The notes: a model not told the origin generated them from the sequence alone. 64,000 nucleotides of DNA from Paramecium sonneborni (GCA_905182985.1 CAJJDN010000018.1:1-64000), one strand, 5' to 3'; shown: positions 12,094-24,011, counted from the first letter of the stretch. Program-made: numbers and translations.

Positions 12094-12878
12094 GAGGGGT
12101 TGGGTAGAGGTACAAATATTTTTCAATTTTTTTTTTTTTTGGATGGTTCTAGATTTGACATAAGAGTTTTAAATTTAAGTAACACCAGTGCTATCATCAT
12201 ATCAATTAAGAATAATAATTGAAAGAAAAGTTCTATGGAACCTAATTTGTTTTAAATTCTTTTGAAGAAAAGAAAATGGAAGAAAGTAATGGTTGACCTA
12301 AGAAAAACAGAAAAAAAAACAAAAACACGTAAGGAGGAGAAAAAAACTAAAGGCATGATATTAAATTCTTACCTTTTGGCTAAACCTAAAAACCTAAAAG
12401 AATTCGATTCATTTACTAAAGACAATGGAGATCAGTTAAGAATTATTAGTGGATGAGACATTAACTAAAAAGCAATGATTGATATTGCTAAGAAGGATTT
12501 AGAAGCTTTTGAAAATGATGTAAGAAAGCTCTATTAAATATTATTATAATATTTCTTATCATGGTTTATTTTTTGATTTTGAACAAGAACTCTCCTATGT
12601 CTTTTTGAAAGTGTACCTACTAGATTAAGGATCAATAAATAATTCATCAAATAATTCATTATTAAATGTTCAATATTTTAAATTCTATAAAACTGATTAA
12701 ATGACTTATAAAATAAGGCAACTCGTCATTCCTTTGGTAATAAGGGAATTCTTTAGATCAATACTAAAAATGCTTAATATCAATCAGTTTTATATAAATA
12801 GGTAGAAAACAGAATAGTCAAAAATCTAGGGGGCAGTGATAGAAATGTAGTATATGACAAGGCAAATACAGCATGTTA
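12094..12878. repeat. Direct repeat B, copy 2
   Basis: Second copy of 10909-11693, offset 1185. It carries the same truncated Lys-rich ORF (12235-12456, plus strand) and runs into unique sequence at 12879. Confidence 0.9.
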
Positions 12879-12970
12879 TATACACAAGAAGAAGAATCTC
12901 TGTATGTCAAAGAGCAATATGCTCTACCAACTATTTAATTGGATGAGTGTAATTTAAAATATAAAATCTC

Positions 12971-13870
12971 ATGAACTCTTTCTTATTAGATTAGTATAAA
13001 GATTATGAACTCTATTGTTTTAGCTGGAAGGGCATTAGATAGAGCAAAACTTTAGCTTAATAACATACTAATGAAGTCTTACAATTATTATCAAGCATTA
13101 ATTCATAACCTCATTATGATTCGATTACTTTGATCTTAAACGTTTATCAAAAGAAATGAATGAATATTATTACTCTATGGTGTTGTTCAATCAATAAGAA
13201 TACAAATTAGTGTTTCTTAATTATACTAATTAAAACAATAAAAAACATCAAAATAAATACATAATCCGATCTTCTTAAGCTATAAAACTATACCTTTATA
13301 GAAGAAGAGTTCTCAAAACTAGGAACTTAAATTGTGTAAATATCAGTATCACTCTTATCATTTTGAATATAAATTATACATTGAAAAATTAAAATTGATT
13401 ATTGAACTAAAACAAAAAAAAACTAGATTGATTGGATGCTTTCAGAATTTTATTGGAACTTTTAAGTATATTCGGATAATAATTTAATCAAATAAAGCTT
13501 TCTTAATATTGCTTAAAATTAGTATAGCTCAAAATTAGAAATTAAAGTTTATTTATTTGATACATTTATTTTTTTGGCATATATGGATGAAATTAAATTA
13601 ATTTATTAACAATATTAAACTAACTTAAATGTGAAAAGTAATAAATATGTTCTAAAGCAAACTTATTTCGAATTAAAAGACTTTGATTTATTGAAATCAG
13701 AACATTAATTCATAATATTATAACTATTAAACTAATTTACATTTTAATAGCTTGAACTATCCGTATTCTTCCCTTTAATAATTGATTATTAGTATTATTA
13801 ATATTTGAGATTAATTAATTTTAATCATGTAGGAATTAAAACAGCTTATTAATATTTTCGTTGTACATGA
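12971..13870 (+). pseudogene. Frameshifted gene of unknown family
   Basis: The ATG at 12971 starts a clear coding frame (MNSFLLDQYKDYELYCF...) of 60 codons ending at a TGA near 13153. Coding character continues in the same frame after the TGA (SDLLKLQNYTFIEEEFSKLG, about 13270-13330), shifts frame near 13360 (FEYKLYIEKLKLIIELKQKK) and again near 13470-13500 (LNIAQNQYSSKLEIKVYL), and ends at TGA 13868-13870. The last shift could be a 32-nt intron (13466-13497), but the first TGA cannot be spliced out with a normal ciliate intron. I read it as a recent pseudogene, or a real gene with sequence errors. It converges on the haemoglobin gene. No domain recognised. Confidence 0.5.
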
Positions 13871-13954
13871 TTCATTTTAGAATTGCTAAATAAATTTGAT
13901 TAATAAGTTAAAAAAAATATTTAGGTATTTGTTTAGAATAATCAATTTCATAAA

Positions 13955-14356
13955 TCATTTTTAAAAAACAATGACTTCTCTGTGTTTTTCAACAAGTTGA
14001 AGTAACTCTTCTATGTTCTATGTGGGTATTTCCATGTCTAATGCAATATTTTTCAGATGTGTTTTAAATTTATCAAATTATTAGTTAGTAATGCCAAGAT
14101 TTTTGTGGACCTCGACTAAATCTCTATAATTATTTTATTAAATAAAATACCTTCCAGCGTATTAGGTTTTGCCATCACCCATCATTTAAGTAAAGAATTT
14201 TTTTTATTGATTTCGAACTCTGCTCATATCTGCCTTCATAAATTTGTCTCGAAGAAGATTATCAAACATCACTAAATAATAGAATTAATCCATGAGTTCA
14301 AAAACGTGCTATTCTCCCCCAAACTTTTCCAAAAGGCATTTCTTTTTGTTATCCAT
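13955..14356 (-). CDS. Truncated haemoglobin (group I-like)
   Basis: A 133-aa protein in one exon, TGA-terminated, with an in-frame TGA just upstream of the ATG fixing the start. It binds haem, and in Paramecium such globins are cytosolic O2-binding proteins. Family marks seen: the GG turn after the first helix (FGGEQ, residues 12-16), the aromatic B-helix (QFYY, 24-27, with Tyr at the B10 region), the middle ...YAGRYF block (66-71), and the proximal His in DLVEVHKNLGIT (His84). Length is close to the 115-130 aa of ciliate truncated haemoglobins. It is transcribed towards the decayed gene on its right and away from the decayed gene starting at 14434, and is one of very few intact genes in the left 20 kb. 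Confidence in the family is high, activity is inferred. Confidence 0.88.
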
Positions 14357-14433
14357 TATTAATTTTTATTATCAAATATTCGCTAAATATCTTTTGCGCT
14401 TTAAATAATCATTTTTTGTTTGATATTATAGTT

Positions 14434-15401
14434 ATGAATTCAGTGAAACATGCATTTAATTGATCTTTTAAACTTAATTACTATTGTGAAAGTTTAAGGA
14501 GCAATACTTCATTTAACGAGTTTATTATGGTAATTGATAGAAAAAGATCAAAACTCACAAAGATATCTAATAATTTAATGGATAATTCTTAATCACTATA
14601 GATACAATAAAAAATCTTATAAAAAATATCTAAAATTTTGAAGATCATTAATAATATTTTAGCTAACTCAATCATCTAAGTTGATTAGCAATTTCCCACT
14701 TATATACTAATTGTATCGTTAGATTAAGTAGATTCACAAGGTTTTTAATTACTTCAGATAATACATAAATATATAAAGTCTGAAAGGGAATAAGAATGAT
14801 ATTAGAAATGGAATGATATTATAGAGAAAATTAATATTAAAATAAAGAAACCTAAAATTAATTGTTCGACTTGATTAAATACAGAAATTTTATGAAAGAT
14901 GTTTAGAATGATTATAAAAAACTAACAACAAAGAGAAATTATTAATAGAGAACTTTTAATAGATTAATACAGTAAAAATCTTAATATAATTGTAATCAAA
15001 AATATATAGAAAATAATAAAGATTTTTTAGCAAATGATTATTACCATTAATCAATTATTTAGAGTTTGAATTTTAATTTTATTTTACAACCTTTATTTAA
15101 GTTGAATAGAATAATCAATGGCTTTGAAAAGTTTTAGAAAATTAAACTTTTTTATTTTGAAGAAAAAGAAACAGCAATTGAATATCTATATTATTTAATC
15201 TGAATCTATTTTCTTACTACTGAATATACAATGAACAGTAATATCATATTGTGGTTACAATTTTTATCATTTTGATAATTCTCTGTATTAGCAAAAGTTA
15301 TTGAACTATTAATGTTTCTTTATAGTGAAAGAGGTATCTTGAGAATAATGAAAAATCAATAAAATACAAATAGAAAAACTTCACATTTTACTTCTATTTG
15401 A
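14434..15401 (+). pseudogene. Decayed gene of unknown family
   Basis: The frame from ATG 14434 (MNSVKHAFN) meets a TGA after nine codons, then reads well from about 14464 through KLTKISNNLMDNSQSLQIQQ to HKYIKSEREQE and a TGA near 14798. Coding continues after a frame change (LIKYRNFMKDVQNDYKKLTT, about 14870-14930; INGFEKFQKIKLFYFEEKE, about 15117-15170) and in the same frame beyond TGA codons near 15200 and 15275 (VLAKVIELLMFLYSERGIL) to 15401. Several independent breaks make a live gene unlikely, although an internal ATG at 14527 could start a short product. No domain recognised. Confidence 0.45.
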
Positions 15402-16382
15402 TTTCTATATTAATAAATTTTATAATAATATTATTCTATTTTTATTGGATTATTTATATGATAAAATTTTTCATACTATTATAAATATCATAAATAAAAT
15501 ATTATTTTATTTCTTGAAATTTCTTTCCTTAAAAAAAATTCGTTGCTTCAATGAAAAAAAAAAGTCATAAGAGTTGACCTCAATAATAGAAATATTAATT
15601 AAAGCAAAGAAAAATGAAGAACAAGAACATTTGAAACGGAAACAGTTCGATATCAAGGCGATAATAGAAGTTTTACTAATTAAACATAAAACAAAAATTA
15701 TTGAACAATCAAGAAATAATAACTCAAAAGATATTAAAAGATAGAATTAAGAAATATAGCTTTAGTAATTACTTCAAATTATCAAATTAATGACATTTTA
15801 ATGATGTTTATATGCATATTGAGAAAGTTTGTAATTTATTTATTACATCTCCCATTCTGTGTGCAATAGTACGAGCATTTAAAACACAATCTGGTATTCA
15901 CTGGCCCACAACGATTTCTATAATTGTAACATTCATAATATATAAATTTCTAAAATAATTCTTAATTCTAATTTGTAACATTTATTTGTATGTATGTTAA
16001 TATTATGAACAATAAATAACATATATCCCATTTACCTACCAATCATACTACTCACATCATTTATATAACTTAGTGATTTAGTCATACAACAGAAATTTTA
16101 CTAAATAAAAATAGAATAATTGCTATATATTTTATTTTGACATTTTTTGTTTAATAATAGAGACTTTTAAATATAATAAGAATATTTATTTATAAAATGG
16201 ACAGTTATTACAATGAAGCTAGGTAAAGATCCACATCTGCGTACACTTAAGGAAAATAAATCTACCAAAGCTCTAATCCTAAAATTAAAATAATTGGATA
16301 AAATAATTTAAACTAATATCACAACTTAAACAACTAATTCTGTTATTAAATTTAATAGAAACCTTCATTTAAATTGAATGAG
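15402..16382. other. A+T-rich stretch with one small Cys-rich minus ORF
   Basis: Mostly empty. On the minus strand at about 15960-15782 an open frame holds a compact Cys cluster, CYNYRNRCG then LCFKCSYYCTQNGRCNK, with six Cys in about 32 residues. It looks like a small zinc-binding or disulphide module but no in-frame ATG was found, so it may be an exon or remnant. Confidence 0.35.
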
Positions 16383-17208
16383 ATGGATTTAAAAAGGATA
16401 ATGAATTAAAGTTAATGTATGAGTGATTTAAATAATAAAATTAGATAATTATGGAAACAATATACAAAAATCATCTGATAGATAATAAAATACTTATGTA
16501 CCAAATTAAACTAAGAATAAATTTTAATAAATTTTTCAACCAAAAACTAATTAACATTTAGATCACCGAATTTGTGAAGAAAAAAGTCAAGTTGAAAGCA
16601 GAATAAGAAGTGTTTCATAATACGAACAACCAACATAGGGCCTTTAAAATTATCAATTTCACTTCTCAAACAAAAATAGTAAAATTTAACAAGAAATCAA
16701 AACTTGTAATTAAAATAATAATTAAAATAATCCAAACTATAAAACTACATATTTTAAATAAACTAGCACAATAGTAGAAAAATAAGACTTACAAAAAAAT
16801 AAAGAATCATAAATTAATCTATTTGATTCTTAAATTAACATAATTTAAATTAATTGCTATTGGTGCAATTAAAATATTAACGAAGCTTAATATTGTTTGA
16901 ATTGTTACCATATTTATCACATTGATTGTTTGAAGGAATTAATCATCAAATAAATACATAATTTTTAATAAAGACCATTTCTTAGTTGTATATGTTAAAT
17001 TAAAATCCCTAGAATCCCTTTAATTGAAGCATCATTTAATAAAAAATATTAAAACGAATTAATATAGGAATAATTAAAATTCATCTATTAAAGTAAGAAA
17101 AAGAATTTTGAAAATTGCTCAGTTTGTAATTTTTTTTGGGTTAAAGATAAGAATTAAAATAATCAAGCTTTAAAATATTGTTTATGTAAAGATAAAAGTT
17201 ATGAGTGA
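16383..17208 (+). CDS. RING-like zinc-finger protein
   Basis: Two exons joined across a 34-nt intron (16411-16444, GT...TAG) give 263 aa ending in TGA; without the intron a TGA interrupts. The N-terminal two thirds is low-complexity, rich in Gln and Asn. The C-terminal part holds a Cys/His cluster: NCYWCNQ, then YCLNCYHIYHIDCL, then FLSCICQIK, then NCSVCNFFW and YCLCKDKSYE. The order C-x2-C...C-x2-C-x2-H-x2-H-x2-C...C-x-C recalls RING or PHD-type fingers, suggesting a ubiquitin-ligase-like role, but the spacing is not canonical, so RING-like is as far as I would go. It stands alone in a gene-poor stretch. Confidence 0.65.
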
Positions 17209-17396
17209 GAAATTTTATAAATTTAATTCTTATTTTTATCACCATTTTTCATTTATTTGATGATTCTATAAATATTGTCATTTAAATTATTAAAATAAAT
17301 ATGTTGAATGTTCAAGAAAATTATTAAAACCCTTCTAAACACAAACACATTACTTATAAGTGTTTTTTAAAATAAAAAATCCAAATTTATAATGAT

Positions 17397-17640
17397 TCCT
17401 CGCCTTCTAAAGCCACAGGGACAGAAGGAGATAGGGCTACTACCAATCGCCAAGGCAGAGTGGTTTTCCAAAAAACCCAGACGACTGGATAAACTGGGAT
17501 GACTCCTGCCACCTCAGGACCTAAAAAGAAAAAAGTCAGCTCAGATCTTTGCCAAAGGCCATTCGAAGAAGAACAAAGAAGCTGGAGTTACCTGCTACAT
17601 GGGAGGAAGATATATCATGGGTTCGAGACAAATTGGGGAC
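17397..17640. other. G+C-rich island of unknown origin
   Basis: About 240 bp with roughly half G+C by eye, in surroundings near 20%. One plus frame is open throughout under the ciliate code (about 85 codons, including SGPKKKKVSSDLCQRPFEE and LLHGRKIYHGFETNWG), but two frames look protein-like, so coding is unproven. Similar words (AAATCCAAATT / AAATCCAAATTAT) lie just left and right of it, at about 17377 and 17678. It could be foreign DNA, a transposon scrap or a retained germline element. Confidence 0.45.
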
Positions 17641-19185
17641 CGATGATTTCAGATATATAAATTTAATGTATTTATATAAATCCAAATTATATTGCTCTTT
17701 ACACTATTTTAATTTATTTTAATATTTTCGCTAAATTATTTATTTTCTATCTATACATTTCCTCTGATTTAAATAAATTTTCAAGATTAGCCTAAATTTA
17801 AGTAATTAAAATACTTCTATTTAGAAACAAAATTCTCTAAAATTCATATTCGATCCAACATCCTATAATTCATAATAGCTTCTATTCCAGTTTTTCTTGT
17901 TGATATTTGATAATTCAACATTTATCGCTATAAAAATACAAATTTATCCAATTTTAATAATTATTATATTCTAGATTTAAAATATTTTTTGATATCAAAA
18001 AAATTAATATAGTTGAAGTGAGTTTGTATTTGTAATTTTGATTATTTAGATATAATAATTTAAATTTAATATAGAAAAAATTAAACTAAAAATTAAAATA
18101 AGGTGTCATAAGAAAAATAAAAAATTCTGATTAAAAGATTACTATTAAAATTAAATGGCAATGATGAAATAAAATATATAATGATTCTTAAACAACAGTA
18201 ATTGTATCTAGTTTTATGTTAGTGTTATTATGTGGTTGCAATCTACCTACTAATATTGGTAAATGCTGGCAGCATTTTGATGGTTTTAAGTAAAAATATA
18301 TTCAAATTTTATTTTTGGTAAATCTTCCAGATAATTTTTGCATCCAAAGATTTATTCTTTAATCTATTATTTTATTTTGAAAAATAACATCTAGATCTAA
18401 AAAATCTTTTAAAAAAATTTAATCTCTAAATTAGAAATCAAATATTGTAGGTTAAGATTTTCTATATTTGGCACTGCATTTTGAATTATTCTTGATTTAA
18501 AAAACAATCAATTTTAATTTTTAAAATTAAATTTATTATTATCCTTTGATTCATATTTTGTGATTTATTGAATACAAAATTTACCAGACTTGAAAAAAAT
18601 TATTTCATGATTCAAATAAACTGACTAAAAATTACTATCTGAATTTAGAAATCTTTTTGTAAATAAAAATAAAAAATAAATAGAATTTAATCATGATAAA
18701 GGTGACCGAAAATAAATAATTTTTTGAGAATGGAGGTACAAATTTTCTTATTATTCTACTTTCTTAATCCTTTAGTTAATTTTTTGTAATTTAGATTAAG
18801 CATTGCACTTGTTAAGTCATACATTTAATTACTATTAATTTGAAAATGATATTCTCCTGATTTCACTTTTTAAATTAGATCTCCTCTAATAAATCTACTT
18901 GATAGAGTAACTGAAAAATATCTGTTGAGTCTATCTTTGCTAAGTCTTAATATTAATAGATATTAATCCCCTTTCAATCTTATAATTCAGTAAATTTAAT
19001 TTAGCATATATCTTTGGCTTACCTTCATCTTACTACTTATTATTTATTTTATTGACCTAAAATTATTAAACTTGCCAAAGCAAGCTCAAAAATTAAATAA
19101 TAGGTAGCATTAAAAAGCTTATGGATTTCCCCTTTCATTTTCAAATACAATTTTAAAAAGGAAAAAAATAAAATTAAGAATTTTT

Positions 19186-19390
19186 TGAAACGGTGTTTTA
19201 TGGCCTAAAAATAAAGAGCATCCTCATAAATAGAATAACATAAGAAACTTTGGATCAGGAATTAAGTCAGACTCTAAGGCCTAAAATGAAAGGACACTTG
19301 GAGAAAATTTACAATTCAGACTAATTGGATAGACCCCACGTTACCCTGAATAGAATAGGTGGAGGAATTAATCACCAGCATCAAAAGTTT
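19186..19390. other. Second G+C-enriched island
   Basis: About 200 bp with clearly raised G+C around GGATAGACCCCACGTTACCC. A plus frame (ETLDQELSQTLRPKMKGHL then LDRPHVTLNRIGGGINHQH) is open through it and beyond. It may be a fragment of the same kind of element as the island 1.8 kb to the left; I found no shared sequence by eye. Confidence 0.4.
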
Positions 19391-19998
19391 TTTTTAATTA
19401 TAATAATCTAGGATAAAAATTTCTTCTTTAATATTCAAACCTTACCTATAATTTCAAATATATTATTTATTTTTTATAATAGAAAGTGTAAGATACATTA
19501 ATGTCCCCTATCATATATTCATATTATAAACTAACATCCTAGCTTCCATTATTCTGAACTTGTAAACTATTTTCAAGAATTAAAAATCAATATCCTAAGA
19601 AAGAGGCAAAATTTATAAAATGTACGAAGAAATTAATTGACAGAATATATACCTTCATAGAATCATCGTTGGTAACCATTGTGTGTTAAATTGAAATAAT
19701 AATGTAATCTAAGTGCTTATCTAAGACTATACAAATGAAGTAAAGCAAATCTCGTTAGAGTGAAAGTCTCTTAAATTGAATTAACTTTAATTAACCAATT
19801 TGAGACAAAACATAATTTCTAGTGTTTAATAAAAATAACAATTACTGAAACAAATTGTTTATTTTAGAGTTGCAAAATAATTTCGAAAATTTAATTAGAG
19901 AATTAATTAATATACTACATTAATAAAAATTGAATAAAAACTTAGTCTTAAAAAAAAGTTATAAAATTTGATTAATATATTAAATACAAAAGTTAAAT

Positions 19999-22008
19999 TC
20001 ATAATGAAGCTTAATCAGATTTAAAACGTTGCAATAACTTTAAAATTTTTAACTTTTGTTAGTTGTTTTAAGCTTGTATTATGATTTTATTCATTTAAGA
20101 TTTTTTAAATCCAATAAGTCCTATGCAATTATTTCGAAAAATATTTTTAACTTGACTTAAGGATTTGAACTCTAATTATTCATTTTCTAAATCTAAAATT
20201 TGTTATAACTTTTAAATCAAATATTTAGATTTAGTAATTCCATTTTATGAGATCGAAATTTAATTCTTATTAATCAATAAAATAGCATTATTCAATTTGT
20301 TATTACCTTTAACAACTTAAATGTCAAACAATTAATCTTATTAATCTTCTTAAATTCCAAAGATTCTAGACATTATCGTTATCTCTTATAATTAATTTTA
20401 AATTTTTTAATAATAATATTAAATATTAAGATTCTGAAATGGTTTTATTTCATCAATTAGGCTGCATTCTTACAAATAAATATAGTTTTATTTTTAATTA
20501 AGTAAATAACTGACTAATTTATATATTCTTAATACTATTGAATGATTTTCATTGTATTTAATTAATATATTTTTGTAAGTTGATAAATTAAATTCTTAGC
20601 TTATAAGGTTGCAATATTATTTTGCTGAGCTTATGATGCAGTCTAATATTTTAATAAGATGCTCTTCATATAAGGATTTTTGTATTAAATCATTAAGAGA
20701 TAAAAGTAAATCTTGACTCATCAATTAATGTGTTCCAAGATTTATTAATAAATCTAAGTATTCTACAAACATTAAATCTTTTTTTTAAAAAAGGGAACAA
20801 AGCCCTCCTAAATTATTTTCGATCGCTAAGACTGCATTAGATTTTATAAAAATTAGATTACAAAGAGCTCTTAAGATAGACTTTAGCCCTTTTAACGATT
20901 CATCCTATTTTATTTTTTTATCTTAAACAAATTAAAGAAAATTTAATGCAATTTCAATTATAATTGGTATAAATTCACCTAAAATTTATTTTACTTAGTC
21001 ATTATTATAAGTTAAATTAGAGATTAATTATGAAAGGCCATCAATAATAGATACTTCGCAAGTTTTTGACAAATGAATTTTCATAAATTATGGCAATTCA
21101 GAATTGGCAAATTTTAGCTGTAAATATGATTAATTAAAGCACATTCCAGATAATGCATAATATGAATTTGAAACTATCTAAAAATTTTTGCTTTTAAGAT
21201 TTGAAAATAATTTCTTCTATATGTCTGTTTATAAAATTTCTGTTTGAGCATTTTAAGATAAACATAAGGAACCAATTAATTAACAGCATTCTTAGTTTGC
21301 AAGAGTTATATATTTTAAGATTTTATCTATAACTCTTTTTTAATATAGAATTTCTGCATTATTGTAATTAATGCAATAAGAATCTAAGCATATAAAGATT
21401 TTTTTGATTATTTTATTGCTATAATCAGATTTGATATTTAAAATAAAATCGATCTTATTGGAAGAGAATAACAATTATTATATCTATTAAACATTTGAAT
21501 TCTGTATTAAAAATTCTAAATTTTCTTCATTTAATTCATCTAAATACAATTGTAACCAATCAAGCTATATCAATTGTTAAGTAATTTTTGCATTTCTAAA
21601 AGACATTATTTTAGAGAGACAATATAGAGAGCCTTTTAAATTGCTTTTTTATAATAGTATATTTGCTAAACCAATTTTTAAAGAGTGTTCTGCTAGTTAG
21701 AAATCAACGATATTTTACTCAATAACCCAAAAATTTTAAAAATTGATATTTTTATTTTTTCCTTCATTCTTATTAATAAATTAATCTTAATTCAAGATTT
21801 CATATTATTTTTAAAGTTGATTTGCATGATATTACTAATCAATAGTTACTATTGAATTTCTAGTTGATTTTTCAACAAAAGATTTTTTTTAGACATCATC
21901 TAAATAAGAATTTGAATCAGAGTTTTCATCTCTTAATAGAGCTTCGTAATTAAATTAAAATTATTGGATAGAACTTCTGGATTACTGTTAATCTTAATAA
22001 GTTTCCAT
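19999..22008 (-). CDS. ARM/HEAT-like helical repeat protein
   Basis: An intronless frame of 669 aa without a single TGA, from ATG at 22008 to TGA at 19999. After a polar, Gln-rich N-terminus of about 80 residues (METYQDQQQSRSS...), the protein is almost wholly alpha-helical with Leu/Ile-rich repeats of about 40 residues, e.g. KGLKSILRALCNLIFIKS and EYLDLLINLGTHQLMSQD, as in armadillo/HEAT folds including importin-alpha-like proteins. I see no clear importin-beta-binding motif, so transport is only one option. It lies 72 bp downstream of the SWI3-like gene on the same strand. Confidence is high for the gene, moderate for the fold, low for function. Confidence 0.75.
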
Positions 22009-22080
22009 TTAATAAATTATAGTTAATGTAAATATTAAACGAATTATTATAATTATATGTGTGAAAATTAGCTCAAATTT

Positions 22081-24011
22081 TCATTAATTATTATCTGAGT
22101 AATATTAAAGTTTTTATTATACTATTACCAGTCGTTCTGCTAAAGTTTATTTCTAAAATATATAATCTATTAATTACTTGGCATATTTCCAATTATTATT
22201 TTTCATAGAGGATTAATTTTTCATATTCTTCTAAAAATGTAAGTTTATGTTCTAATTTTTCCATCTATAAACTAATCAAAAGATTAATATGATTATTTAG
22301 TTTTTCTTCTTCTCTTTTTTATAGTGATTTTGCTCTATCTAATGTTTCTTAATTCATTTAAATAACTCTTTTTTCCTCTTCAATAAAATTATCATTATCA
22401 TTGCTTATTTATTTCACATCATCTAATTTTAGAAATTCTTCTGAGTCTTTTTTATTAAAATTATTAAGTAATTTTTAAAATATTGATAAATGGAAACTAA
22501 CAAGATTTTTTTAATCACTAAAAATATTGGGCTAAAATTAAATATATAGTTTACCTCTTCAAAAGCAATTCTATTTGAAATATCATTAATTGATAATTTT
22601 TCTAAACATTCTTTTGAATCAATAATTTTATCAATTTCAATTAAATGTTCAATAGGATATTAAAGAAAATGTAAAATCAATTCTTCTTCAGTGTGAGATG
22701 TTGAAAATGTTTAATTTAATTATTACGCCATTTTTTCCCAACTTTAATCAGTTTCTTGAATAAGGGATATAAGGTAACTGACTTCTTAATCATTTAAAAC
22801 TGATCTAGATTAATCAGATAAAACATGTAATGATAAAAATTTTTACTCAAGATTAGTTAAATAAAAATCATCTGAAGTAAAATTATTTGGAAAATTATTA
22901 TTAGAAAAACACTTCATGCATAAATCTAATTTAATTTGATTTTTATTTTTTGTTTCAAGTTCTTTAACATTTTCTACTTTATCTAAATCTAAATTATCTT
23001 TTTAAATTTACTCTTTTTCAGAATACCATTGTAATCCACATTAAATTCCACAAAATGAACAACCAGGCCTAATGTTTAAAATATTTACTACCTATATTTT
23101 TTTGAAAATATTTTTATTGCATTAATTAAAGCTATTTCATTTTAATTTAAGTCACTTTTTTCATCTAACTCATCTTTAGCATTTAATTACAGAGTTCTAT
23201 AAAGACTCTTTGTCATTGGTTATTATGGAAGTACTTTATTTGGACATGTGTCTGGGTCAACAGAATAATTAATTAAACCCCAATATTATAAAAATCCATG
23301 TATTCTTGATATTGTACATGCATCCCCTGCTAAGACTTTTCTACAAGCGATTGTTGTTAAATATGTGCTGGGTTAATTTTTATAAAGATTAACAATAAAG
23401 TTTCTATATTTTTTATAAAGTTCTGGTGTTTTAGAAACATGTTAATTTGTAAAAAATTCTGGGAAATGATTTTTTTCAATTTCGTGAATATTATCCATTT
23501 AGAACCAATTAGCACAGGAAGGAATTATAAGTGAATGTTTAGATAATTGTCTTTTATTTTCTTATTTTTATATTTCTTATGGCTATATTTATGGTTAAGG
23601 CGGCTATTATAATTGAGGTGGAGGTTGGATTTAAGTAAGTTGTGGTTATGGAAACCATTAAGTTTAAGGAGGCATTTATTTTACTTAATGAATGTTTTAA
23701 GGGTTTTAAGGAGGATTCCATATATGTATAGAGTTATTATCTTACTATAATTGAACTTAATTATTTTAAGGAGGTATTGGAGGAGGAGGATTAACAGGTT
23801 AAATTTAAGGAGGTGCTTATTATTTAATTTAAGGTGGAGGTGGTGGTTTAGCAATAACCTATTATTTTTAAGCAGGTTTTGGATGATTAATTTTTTATTG
23901 ATCAAGAAATGTTTTTGGAATTTTTATTTTTGTATAAATTTTATCTTCAACTTAATATCCATCCGGCACTTTTATCAATGTTATTTTTACAAGCTAATCT
24001 TATTAACTCAT
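22081..24011 (-). CDS. SWI3/SMARCC-like SWIRM-SANT protein
   Basis: Four exons (introns at 23069-23091, 22532-22554, 22153-22177) give 619 aa. Known relatives are core scaffold subunits of SWI/SNF and RSC chromatin remodellers in the nucleus. Residues 50-150 are a Pro/Gln tract. The SWIRM domain is at about 158-255: IIPSCANWF, then EIEKNHFPEFF, KTPELYKKYRNFIV and the DACTISRIHGFLQYWGLINY signature. A Cys pair region follows (RPGCSFCGIQCGLQWY ... LCMKCF, a ZZ-like zinc site), then a SANT domain at about 400-450 (SYLISLIQETDQSWEKMAQ, HTEEELILHFLQYPIEHL). The C-terminus is a coiled coil ending LAERLVIVQQKLQYY, where SWI3 proteins dimerise. All splice junctions restore family-conserved text. Confidence 0.93.

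Larger units (their letters stand above)
17209..19998. other. Gene-poor stretch with two G+C-rich islands
   Basis: Apart from the islands at 17397-17640 and 19186-19390, I see no gene. Minus-strand blocks at 18720-19110 (KGINIYQYQDLAKIDSTD, FQLLYQVDLLEEIQFKK) look like another decayed gene. Confidence 0.4.

Noticed and set aside
11633..12163. Open frames crossing the N gap
   Set aside because: They consist almost wholly of N and have no coding evidence.
12890..13060. tRNA-like words (GGTAGAGC on the minus strand, TAGCTGGAAGGG...TAGAGC on the plus strand)
   Set aside because: No cloverleaf with acceptor and T arms can be formed, and the second word lies inside the coding frame starting at 12971.
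17620..17640. GGTTCGA word considered as a tRNA T-loop
   Set aside because: No matching acceptor, D or anticodon arms nearby.
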